A stretch of DNA of 64,000 nucleotides from NCBI RefSeq assembly GCF_030440365.1, contig NZ_CP124050.1, positions 744,001 to 808,000 on the forward strand, given 5' to 3'. The notes beneath the pieces were generated by a model. The model did no database searches and had not been told where the DNA came from. It saw nothing but the letters and a program-made list of their open reading frames with translations. The position numbers and the translations under genes are program-made. The stretch comes from [Borrelia] lusitaniae (GTDB lineage: Bacteria; Spirochaetota; Spirochaetia; Borreliales; Borreliaceae). Shown piece by piece: positions 28,426 through 35,505 of the stretch; position 1 is the stretch's first letter, and every line of letters starts with the position of its first letter.

Positions 28426-31191
28426 TTAATCCAACTGGATATCTTCTCCATTGACGTCTTTATTGTTAATTTTCTCATTTTCTCTTTCATTTTCATTGTT
28501 GTTTAAATTTAATTCTTTTGTGTTTTGTGTTTCTGTGTTTGTTTGATTAACAATGATTTCGTCTTTAATTTCTTTGGTGTTTTTAATAAGCATTTCTTCG
28601 TCTTTGTTGTTTTCATTATTTATTGGATCTTGTTTTGAGTTTTCATTTTCTATTTCATTTAAGGGATCTTTAATATTCATTTCTATTTCATCTTCATTTT
28701 CATTATTGTTTAGGTTTTCAAGATCATTATTGTTGTTTAGGTTTTCAAGATCATTATCAATATATTCAAATTCAGGAGTGTCAAAATCTATTTCATTGCT
28801 ATTGTGAACCCCATCAATTCCATATATGTTAAATTCTATTGTATTTTTAAACTCTAGTTTATTTTCATAGTATTTTGATTTTTCAATTGGCTGGGTGCCA
28901 TAAATAAATAGTTCATTTATTATTTTTTCGTCAGCAATTTCTTCTGGTAATAGCCCTGTTTCTGCTTGTACGGGGATGCTAATTATTCCTTCAGGTTTTA
29001 CAAAAACTTTTTTGGGTAAGTTTTTGTGATATTCTGCCATGAATTCTCCCCAACTAGGGCCTGCCAATCCTGTTCCTGTTCCAGATATTCCTAGTGAATA
29101 TCCTTTTTTATCAAATCCAACCCAAAATGCTGTTGTTATATAAGGAGAGTATCCTATTGCCCATCCGTCTGCCCAATTTTGTGTTGTTCCCGATTTTCCA
29201 GCAATGTCAGATTTAAAATTTTTGAGATTTGTATATCTTTGATTTGCTAAGGTTCCGTATTGAATTGTTGATTTCATCATGTCTGTGATGATATAAGCAG
29301 CCTGAGGAGACACTATTTGAGTTTGATGTTCTTTACTTTTTATTTTAGCTAATATCTTTGCTTCTTCATTTGCTATTATTCTTCCAGCTCTGTCTTCAAT
29401 GTATCTTATTTCATAAGGTTCAATTTCGTTACCACCATTTCCCAAAATTGCAAATGCTCTTGCCATTTGCATTGGAGAAACTGATATTACACCTAGTGCT
29501 AGCGGATAAACTTTTGGAAATGTTTTTTCGATTTCTTTTGGATCTGTTATTCCTAGTAGTTTTGAGGAATAGCTAATAGCAGAGTCAAAACCTAGCTTGT
29601 CTAATATTCTTAATGATGGAATATTTAAAGATAAAGCTAATGCTTGGCGTGTTAAAACGTTGCCCCTCCATTTGCCACCATAATTTACCGGAGTATAAAC
29701 TTCTCCGTCTTTATTTAGAAATGCTACAGGAGAGTCTGAAAACATTGTGGCCGCTGTTATTTTTTTTAGATCAATTGCGGCTGCAAAATATAATGTTTTA
29801 AATGCACTTCCAGGTTGGACTTTTGCTTGTGTGGCTCTATTAAATTCATTGTTTTTAGCATGTCCACTTCCCCCAACCATTGCTCTTATTGCTCCGCTTG
29901 TTGTGTCTATTGCTATCATTGCTCCTTCAGGTTGTGCAATAAGTTTTGGTGTTAATTTATTTTTAATAATATATTCTTTTGTTGCCTTATCTATTTTATC
30001 AATTCCAAGTATAGCTCCAAAGCTTGCAATCAGATCAATATTGTCTTCGTAAAATTTTCTTTTTCTCAGTTTTTTATATTGCTTTCCATTTATTCTTAAA
30101 TTTTTAATTCCCAAGAAATCTGATATTAGATCTACTACAGGGACAATTTCTGAATTAATAATTATTGTTTCAGATGATCTATTTAAATTGTGCATTGTTC
30201 TTGCTTTATTAATCATGTCGTTTGTAACTTTATCTGCATATTGTTGTGCTTCAAGGTCAAGGGTTGAATATATCGAGTATCCATCTTTATATATATTTGC
30301 GCCATCTGGCAAATATTTTAGTATTTTTTGCCTTATGTATTCAGAGAAATAAGGAGCTTGATCTTTTTTGTTTGAAATTGCAGATGTATCAGCCATTCTA
30401 GTCCAATCATAATTTTGCCAATATTCATTAAATTCTTTTTCAGCAATTTCGGCTTTTACTATGCCATTTGATACAACTTGGTTTAAAACTGCTCGTTGTA
30501 TTTTTTTTGAAAATTCTGGATTGTAAAGAGGTGAATAAAGCTTTGCATTTGGAAGTTGGATTATCATCATTACGGATTCTGCTGTATTGATTTTATTTAC
30601 GCTTTTGTCAAAAAAGAATTTTGATGCTGCAACTATTCCATAGTTGCCGTTTCCAAAATAAACTTTATTAAGGTACTTTTCTAGTATTTCGTATTTTGAG
30701 AGTTTTTTTTCAAGTTGAATTGCCCACCATATTTCATGTAATTTTCTCAAAATAGATCTTCTTGCTTGATTTGTGTAGAGCAGCTTTGCAAGTTGTTGGG
30801 TTAGTGTGCTGCCGCCTGAGAAATACCTTCCAAGAACAATATTAAACGCGGCTCTAAGTATTCCTATTAAGGAAAAACCTCGATGAGAAAAAAATCCAAT
30901 ATCTTCTCTTATTAAGAGTGTATTAATTAGATTGTCAGGCATTTTTCTCAAGGGCATTAATTCTCTATTCTCATCTGATATAAATTGAGTTATTTGTTTT
31001 CCATTAATATCTAAAAGTCTTGAAGGAATTGCTGGGTTTGCATATCCAAAATTTTTATCTTTTTGTATGCTTATAGTCTTAGATATTGCTAATGATAGTG
31101 CAATAATAGAAAAGCTAACTGTTAAATATGTTAAATAAATAAGTAGTTTATGCTTATTTATTTTTTTCGAATTAAGGCTATTTGATTTCAT
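28426..31191 (-). CDS. mrcA: Class A penicillin-binding protein (PBP1a type)
   Basis: A 921-residue bifunctional enzyme: one membrane segment (about 15-36), a GT51 glycosyltransferase domain with REDIGFFSHRGF and GGSTLTQQLAK, and a transpeptidase domain with GSAFKT (SxxK, near 462), SLN (SxN, near 518) and KSGTT (near 665). It both polymerises and cross-links peptidoglycan. The last 130 residues are low-complexity Asn, Glu, Asp and Lys, unlike typical PBP1a, and carry a 9-residue tandem repeat DLENLNNNN. No good ribosome site stands before the ATG. It diverges from the plzA region. Confidence 0.96.
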   Translation of the reverse strand: MKSNSLNSKKINKHKLLIYLTYLTVSFSIIALSLAISKTISIQKDKNFGYANPAIPSRLLDINGKQITQFISDENRELMPLRKMPDNLINTLLIREDIGFFSHRGFSLIGILRAAFNIVLGRYFSGGSTLTQQLAKLLYTNQARRSILRKLHEIWWAIQLEKKLSKYEILEKYLNKVYFGNGNYGIVAASKFFFDKSVNKINTAESVMMIIQLPNAKLYSPLYNPEFSKKIQRAVLNQVVSNGIVKAEIAEKEFNEYWQNYDWTRMADTSAISNKKDQAPYFSEYIRQKILKYLPDGANIYKDGYSIYSTLDLEAQQYADKVTNDMINKARTMHNLNRSSETIIINSEIVPVVDLISDFLGIKNLRINGKQYKKLRKRKFYEDNIDLIASFGAILGIDKIDKATKEYIIKNKLTPKLIAQPEGAMIAIDTTSGAIRAMVGGSGHAKNNEFNRATQAKVQPGSAFKTLYFAAAIDLKKITAATMFSDSPVAFLNKDGEVYTPVNYGGKWRGNVLTRQALALSLNIPSLRILDKLGFDSAISYSSKLLGITDPKEIEKTFPKVYPLALGVISVSPMQMARAFAILGNGGNEIEPYEIRYIEDRAGRIIANEEAKILAKIKSKEHQTQIVSPQAAYIITDMMKSTIQYGTLANQRYTNLKNFKSDIAGKSGTTQNWADGWAIGYSPYITTAFWVGFDKKGYSLGISGTGTGLAGPSWGEFMAEYHKNLPKKVFVKPEGIISIPVQAETGLLPEEIADEKIINELFIYGTQPIEKSKYYENKLEFKNTIEFNIYGIDGVHNSNEIDFDTPEFEYIDNDLENLNNNNDLENLNNNENEDEIEMNIKDPLNEIENENSKQDPINNENNKDEEMLIKNTKEIKDEIIVNQTNTETQNTKELNLNNNENERENEKINNKDVNGEDIQLD
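28706..28757. repeat. 27-bp tandem duplication in the PBP tail
   Basis: A 27-base unit at 28706-28732 is repeated at 28733-28757 (25 bases identical before divergence). It adds nine in-frame codons (DLENLNNNN) to the acidic tail of the class A PBP. Such in-frame repeats can vary in copy number between strains. Confidence 0.85.
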
Positions 31192-31244
31192 ACTTTTTAC
31201 TAAAGTATACTATAAGTGCATAAGAATTAATAATAATAAGTTGA

Positions 31245-31273
31245 TTGTTATAGTGTAAAATTATTGTTATAAT
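31245..31273 (+). promoter_or_regulatory. plzA promoter candidate
   Basis: TTGTTA at 31245-31250, a spacer of exactly 17 bases and a perfect TATAAT at 31268-31273. Transcription would begin near 31280, giving plzA a leader of about 250 bases. The spacer and -10 are covered by a 13-base inverted repeat, suggesting repressor control. Confidence 0.65.
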
Positions 31274-31281
31274 TTTACACT
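31252..31281. promoter_or_regulatory. Operator-like 13-bp inverted repeat over the plzA -10
   Basis: AGTGTAAAATTAT at 31252-31264 is the exact reverse complement of 31269-31281, separated by TGTT. It spans the promoter spacer, the -10 and the likely start site, the usual place for a repressor site. Another copy of the half-site AGTGTAAAA is at 31434-31442. The binding protein is unknown. Confidence 0.55.
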
Positions 31282-31335
31282 GTGTAAGCAACATTTTTAA
31301 GTTTTGTTTATTAAATATAGATCCTGTGAGATTAG

Positions 31336-31425
31336 ATGCTGTGGGGGTTGGGTGATGTTATGTCTTTGATTTTAAGAGCAGATTTTTTGATTGTTGTAAG
31401 TTTATTTATTACTTTGTTGTTTTAA
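31336..31425 (+). CDS. Possible 29-residue hydrophobic peptide in the plzA leader
   Basis: An ATG at 31336 opens 29 codons to a TAA at 31423-31425; an inner ATG at 31360 gives 21 codons (MSLILRADFLIVVSLF and five more). GTGAG stands about 5 bases before the first ATG. The peptide is strongly hydrophobic with one Arg-Ala-Asp in the middle, as in small membrane peptides or type I toxins. The surrounding DNA is unusually G-rich for this genome. It lies downstream of the plzA promoter and 104 bases before plzA. Chance cannot be excluded; no homologue is known to me. Confidence 0.3.
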   Translation: MLWGLGDVMSLILRADFLIVVSLFITLLF

Positions 31426-31478
31426 ATTTTATTAGTGTAAAACTGTTTAAAACAATTTTAAGTATTGTTTAGTATTTT

Positions 31479-31515
31479 TTATATCCAAAAAAAGGATTTA
31501 TATCTAAAAAAAGGA
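31479..31515 (+). repeat. 19-bp direct duplication at the plzA translation start
   Basis: TTATATCCAAAAAAAGGA at 31479-31496 recurs with one change at 31498-31515. Each copy ends in a Shine-Dalgarno-like AAAGGA, and the true site AAGGAGAGG follows at 31518-31526, so three purine-rich sites precede the ATG. Confidence 0.8.
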
Positions 31516-31529
31516 GAAAGGAGAGGTTT

Positions 31530-32315
31530 ATGCTTTTATCTAGAAAAATAAGAGATTATGGAGCTAAGTACAGGGGTAAAGAAATCAAAATGAGTACAGA
31601 GATAAATAGTTTTTTAAATCTTCGAAATACTATTGAGATGAGAATAGGCTCTTATTCTGTGCTTGGAGTAATTTATTCTATTTCTATGGATTCTCTTAAG
31701 CTTATTTTTCAAGAAGATACGGTGCTGCCCGCTTTGGCTAAAAATAAAAATTCAGCTTCTATTCAACTTAAGAAAAATTCATATTCTAAAAATAGCGTGT
31801 CTTTTTTTCCCTTTTTATCTGTGAAACTTTTGAGCGCTTCTTCTTATTCTTCTCAAAATAAAGAATATAATTTATTAACATTGGAATTTTTATCTTCTGT
31901 GCCAGAAGAGATTGCTATTAAAGTTGGAAAGCTTCTTGATTTAAAACTTGGGCAAAATCAAAGAATTCACGAGAGAATTATTGTTGATAAAGAGTCTATT
32001 AGAAAGCTAAAAATTGATTCTGATAAAGCTTTTATCAAGTTTAATGGGTTAAAACATAAATGCTTAATAAAAGATTTATCTTATGGGGGAGCTTTAGTGA
32101 TTTCTTCTTTTGATTATGGGGATGTCAAGGAAGATGCAATTGATTTGATTTTTAGTTTTGAATTTATGGATAAAGAGATTTCTATTGAGGGCAAATCAAA
32201 AAGTTTAAGTGTTATTCAGACGCCTAATGGAAAGGTTTTTGCGCTAGGCATTGCTTTTGATGAGGATAAAATACCACTTGAGTATACTATGTTAATTCAT
32301 GATTATTTTAATTAA
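31530..32315 (+). CDS. plzA: Cyclic-di-GMP effector PlzA
   Basis: The 261-residue PilZ protein, the chromosomal c-di-GMP receptor of Lyme Borrelia. The N-terminal half (1-135) is a PilZ-like domain without the binding motifs; the C-terminal PilZ domain has R145-x3-R149 (RIHER) and D182-x-S-x2-G187 (DLSYGG), the two canonical c-di-GMP motifs, all intact. It links the Hk1/Rrp1 c-di-GMP pathway to glycerol use, motility and virulence gene expression (established for B. burgdorferi). The ATG has a strong AAGGAGAGG. It is alone on its strand here, with its own regulated-looking promoter. Confidence 0.97.
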   Translation: MLLSRKIRDYGAKYRGKEIKMSTEINSFLNLRNTIEMRIGSYSVLGVIYSISMDSLKLIFQEDTVLPALAKNKNSASIQLKKNSYSKNSVSFFPFLSVKLLSASSYSSQNKEYNLLTLEFLSSVPEEIAIKVGKLLDLKLGQNQRIHERIIVDKESIRKLKIDSDKAFIKFNGLKHKCLIKDLSYGGALVISSFDYGDVKEDAIDLIFSFEFMDKEISIEGKSKSLSVIQTPNGKVFALGIAFDEDKIPLEYTMLIHDYFN

Positions 32316-32441
32316 TCAAAAGATAAAAATTGTCTTATTTTAAAATTTGCTTATTAATGCTTAGTTTTAGCAGCTTTGCTAATGAATATTTATGTTTCTT
32401 TTTTTAAAAGAAAAATTTAGCATCATTTTTAATTAATGAAT

Positions 32442-33449
32442 CTATTTAATAAATCTATTTGAACTGGCTTTTCTGATTCTATTATTTATTGAGTATCCAA
32501 GTTCTTCATTTTTTACGAATTCACTAAGGATTTGTTTGTAATTGTTTTCAGCACTTACAAGCTCTTTGTAAAGGTTTTGTGCATATTCTTCAAGAGTATT
32601 AAATACTGTAATATTTTTTTTATCCCACAAAAAATTAAATAAATAGGATTTTAGAGTAGGTTTTGTGATAAGTATTTTTGTATCTTTGTTTAAATATCTT
32701 CTTATGTTGTTTTGACTTTTAAACAAATAGACAGGAATTTTTGGTTTGTAATGCTCTATTATGTTTCCAGGTGATTTTTCTAACTCCATTTTTGTTTCTG
32801 CGTAATTTACTGTGTATTTTCCTTGAAGCTCTTTTTCTATCATTTTTTTTGTTATTGCCCCTGGTCTTAATATTAATACGTTATCTTTTAGATCAAATCC
32901 AACTACAGTTGATTCTATTCCAATATTAAAATCTTTTTTTCCTTCTGTTTTTATTATTCCCCCCACAAGTCCATTTAATTCTTTTAATGCCATTTCAAAA
33001 TTTGTTGAGCTTGGTCTTTTTGATATATTTGCAGATGGTGCTACTATTGGAACTTTAGATGTTTTGATTAAGTTTAAAGCTATTTTATTTGCAGGAATTC
33101 TTATTGCCACTGTGTCTAGGTTTCCACTTACAAATCTGGATATTTTTATTGATTTTTTAAGAACATAAGTTAAAGGGCCCGGACTAAACTTTTTGATTAG
33201 CATTAAAGCACTTTTTGGAATATATTCCGATAATTCTTTTATTTTTTTTATTGTGTCAACGTGCACTATTAAAGGATTGTTAATAGGTCTTTTTTTGACT
33301 AAAAAAATCATTTTTACGGCATCTTCATTGTAAGCATTTGCACCAATTCCGTAAACTGTTTCTGTTGGGAACACAACAAGCTCTCCCATTTTGATAAGTT
33401 TTGCCGCTTTTTGTATTTGGTTACTGCAAATTATTTTTGTTGATATCAT
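32442..33449 (-). CDS. tsaC: Threonylcarbamoyl-AMP synthase, Sua5 type
   Basis: A 335-residue Sua5 protein, the first step of t6A37 tRNA modification (from Thr, bicarbonate and ATP). The YrdC domain (residues 1-205) has GELVVFPTETVYGIGANA, KKRPINNPLIVHV and PGPLTYVLKKS, with APSANISKRPSSTN; a linker (about 205-230) with SPGNIIEHYKPKIPV leads to the Sua5-specific C-terminal domain (to 335). The two-domain Sua5 form rather than short TsaC is thus present. The gene stands alone on the minus strand and diverges from rlpA. Confidence 0.95.
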   Translation of the reverse strand: MISTKIICSNQIQKAAKLIKMGELVVFPTETVYGIGANAYNEDAVKMIFLVKKRPINNPLIVHVDTIKKIKELSEYIPKSALMLIKKFSPGPLTYVLKKSIKISRFVSGNLDTVAIRIPANKIALNLIKTSKVPIVAPSANISKRPSSTNFEMALKELNGLVGGIIKTEGKKDFNIGIESTVVGFDLKDNVLILRPGAITKKMIEKELQGKYTVNYAETKMELEKSPGNIIEHYKPKIPVYLFKSQNNIRRYLNKDTKILITKPTLKSYLFNFLWDKKNITVFNTLEEYAQNLYKELVSAENNYKQILSEFVKNEELGYSINNRIRKASSNRFIK

Positions 33450-33553
33450 TTTTATGCTTTTTTCTTTTTATAATTAAATCAAAAAAAATGCAAATAAGCA
33501 ATTTGTGAACTTAATTGTTTATTGAAATATGTTTTTATATTATAATAAACATT

Positions 33554-34342
33554 ATGAGAAATTTAATTGATCCTGTCGTAAGAGATAATAAAAACTTTAT
33601 TTTTCTCTTTGTATTTTTTTTTGTTGCTTCTCATGCAAACTCTGCTACAGTAGGTCTTGCTTCATGGTATGGCGAAGCTTTTCACGGCAAAACTACTGCT
33701 AACGGTGAAAAATTTGATATGATGTCTCTTACTGCTGCTCACAAAGAATTACCTTTTAATACTTCTGTAAGGGTTACAAATCTTTTAAATAATAGATCAG
33801 TTGTTGTAAGAATTAATGATAGAGGTCCTTTTAGGAAGGATAGAATAATCGATTTGTCAAAACATGCAGCTGAGAAGCTTGATTTTTTAGGAATAGGAGT
33901 TGCTCCTGTAAAAATTGAAGTAATTGAAAGTGTGAATGGAAAAAGACCTTCTGTATCAAAATCTAGTGATTTTAAAAAGACATTTAATACTCCCAAGATT
34001 GAAAATGAAAAAAAAACTAAGCAATCAAATGAGAATATTTCTGTTGAAAATAAATCTTCAAATTTATTAAAAGATTATTCAATTTCTTCTGAGAAAGAAA
34101 CAGATTTTTACATACAAGTTGGATCTTATAGAAAAAAAGATTATGCTGACAGGGCTTATCGAATATTGAAAAAAGCAGGTCTTTTTGTTGTAGTAAATTC
34201 TCACGGGCCTTTTTATACTGTTTTTATTCCTACTAATGCTGACGATGTTCAAAAAAATATAGAGCTTATCAAATCTGCTGGATATAAAGATACTTTAGTA
34301 AGAAAAACCAAGGTTCCAGGCGAGAATCTTGTTATGGATTAA
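33554..34342 (+). CDS. rlpA: RlpA-like lytic transglycosylase with SPOR domain
   Basis: A 262-residue exported protein. Signal peptide about residues 15-32 (NFIFLFVFFFVASHANS), then the double-psi beta-barrel with GLASWYGEAFHGKTTANGE, the catalytic-type VVVRINDRGPF and RIIDLSKHAAEKL, a Lys/Asn-rich linker and a C-terminal SPOR domain (YIQVGSYRKKDYADRAYRIL) that binds denuded glycan at septa. In Pseudomonas RlpA is a lytic transglycosylase for naked glycan. The frame is open from a TTG at 33515, but the ATG at 33554 gives a proper signal peptide. No lipobox is seen, so it is not the usual lipoprotein. Confidence 0.93.
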   Translation: MRNLIDPVVRDNKNFIFLFVFFFVASHANSATVGLASWYGEAFHGKTTANGEKFDMMSLTAAHKELPFNTSVRVTNLLNNRSVVVRINDRGPFRKDRIIDLSKHAAEKLDFLGIGVAPVKIEVIESVNGKRPSVSKSSDFKKTFNTPKIENEKKTKQSNENISVENKSSNLLKDYSISSEKETDFYIQVGSYRKKDYADRAYRILKKAGLFVVVNSHGPFYTVFIPTNADDVQKNIELIKSAGYKDTLVRKTKVPGENLVMD

Positions 34343-34511
34343 TTTTTTAAATTATTTTTTTATCAAAATTGTTTGTTTACTTTTTAAAATCTTATGATTA
34401 TGTTGTTTATTGCCAATTCTTTTGTAGTAGTTTTTTGTTTTAAAAATTTAAATCTAACAAGCAAATTTTTTGCTTTGCTTGAAATTGTACTTTATTATTA
34501 TTAGGCATCTT

Positions 34512-35501
34512 ATGAAGTTTTTATTTGATATTCCTCTTCCAATTATGGTTTTAGCCCCAATGGAAGACGTTACTGATTCTGTTTTTAGAAATTTAATTCA
34601 TTTAATAGGATCTAAAGAGGGAGAACCCCATATTTATTTTACTGAATTTATTTCTGTAAAGGGAATTTTAAATGGATCAAAACAATCTTATCAGCATATT
34701 TTTTTAAAACCCAATGAACTTAATAGGCCTTTGATTGCTCAAATTTGGGGCAATTCCCCTGAGCAATTTTATAGAGCAATAGAAATATTAGGGGGCTTAG
34801 GGTTTTGGGGAATTGATATTAATATGGGTTGTCCTAAGAATAAAATAGTTAAAAAGGGGGTTTGTTCAGCTTTAATTAATAATAAACCTTTGGTTAAAGA
34901 AATAATTCTTGCAAGCAAAGAAGCTTGTGGGAAGTTTAATTTACCTCTTAGCGTTAAAACTAGACATGGATTTTCATATCCAGAAATTGATGGTTGGTTG
35001 GGGTTTTTGCTGAGTTTTAGAATTGATATGTTAACGGTTTATCCAAGGCTTGTTGTTAATCAGAGTAAAGGTCCTGTTGATTTTGATATTTTTTACGAAC
35101 TTGTTAAATTGCGAAATAATATTAGTCCTTCTACCCTTATTATTGGTAATGGAGATGTTTTAAGCCTCAATGATGCTAGATATTATGTTGATAAATATTT
35201 AATTGATGGGATTATGTTTGGTCGTGGAATTTTTAAGAATTTAAATTTATTTAAATTATCTTCAAAACACTTTTTGGATAATAATTTAAATTTTAGGTTA
35301 AATATATTAAAATTCCATATAAAGGATTTTCATGCTACTTGGGGACTTGAAAAAGATTTTAATAAACTTAAAAAATATTTTAAGATATATTTTACTGAGA
35401 AGGAAAGAGAGAGTGAATATTTCTCAAATCTTATAAATTCAAAAACTTATGAAGAGCTTTTTGAAAATTTAAACGTTATTAGCATGGTAGGAGATTTTTA
35501 A
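34512..35501 (+). CDS. dus: tRNA-dihydrouridine synthase
   Basis: A 329-residue FMN enzyme reducing uridine to dihydrouridine in tRNA. The TIM-barrel start VLAPMEDVTDSVFRNLI, the catalytic loop DINMGCPKNKIVKKGVCSAL (Cys in GVC and GCP), SVKTRHGF, and the FMN phosphate site IIGNGDV and GIMFGRGIFKNL all match the Dus family. The subfamily (A, B or C) cannot be fixed. A TTG-type start at 34470 is in frame, but residues before the ATG at 34512 are unlike the family. valS begins 4 bases after the stop, so the two tRNA genes are cotranscribed. Confidence 0.93.
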   Translation: MKFLFDIPLPIMVLAPMEDVTDSVFRNLIHLIGSKEGEPHIYFTEFISVKGILNGSKQSYQHIFLKPNELNRPLIAQIWGNSPEQFYRAIEILGGLGFWGIDINMGCPKNKIVKKGVCSALINNKPLVKEIILASKEACGKFNLPLSVKTRHGFSYPEIDGWLGFLLSFRIDMLTVYPRLVVNQSKGPVDFDIFYELVKLRNNISPSTLIIGNGDVLSLNDARYYVDKYLIDGIMFGRGIFKNLNLFKLSSKHFLDNNLNFRLNILKFHIKDFHATWGLEKDFNKLKKYFKIYFTEKERESEYFSNLINSKTYEELFENLNVISMVGDF

Positions 35502-35505
35502 AAAA

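Larger units (their letters stand above)
31192..31529. other. 338-bp divergent intergenic region, mrcA to plzA
   Basis: This gap holds, from left to right, the mrcA upstream sequence, a strong plus-strand promoter overlapped by a palindrome (31245-31281), a G-rich patch with a possible 29-codon ORF (31336-31425), a further copy of the half-site AGTGTAAAA (31434-31442), a short inverted repeat (aaacaat/attgttt, 31450-31470) and a 19-base direct duplication ending at the plzA ribosome site. No known riboswitch was recognised. Confidence 0.7.

Noticed and set aside
31434..31470. Second palindrome before plzA (aaacaat/attgttt)
   Set aside because: The arms are only 7 bp and the spacing is not operator-like; kept only as part of the leader description.
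32395..32413. TTTCTTTT/AAAAGAAA hairpin between plzA and the Sua5-type gene
   Set aside because: Only A and T pairs apart from one G-C; it could help stop the convergent transcripts but is not distinguishable from chance.
34458..34481. 8-bp inverted repeat CAAGCAAA/TTTGCTTG before dus
   Set aside because: Short arms and a T-rich loop, likely by chance in AT-rich DNA; it may be a weak terminator of rlpA but is too weak to call.
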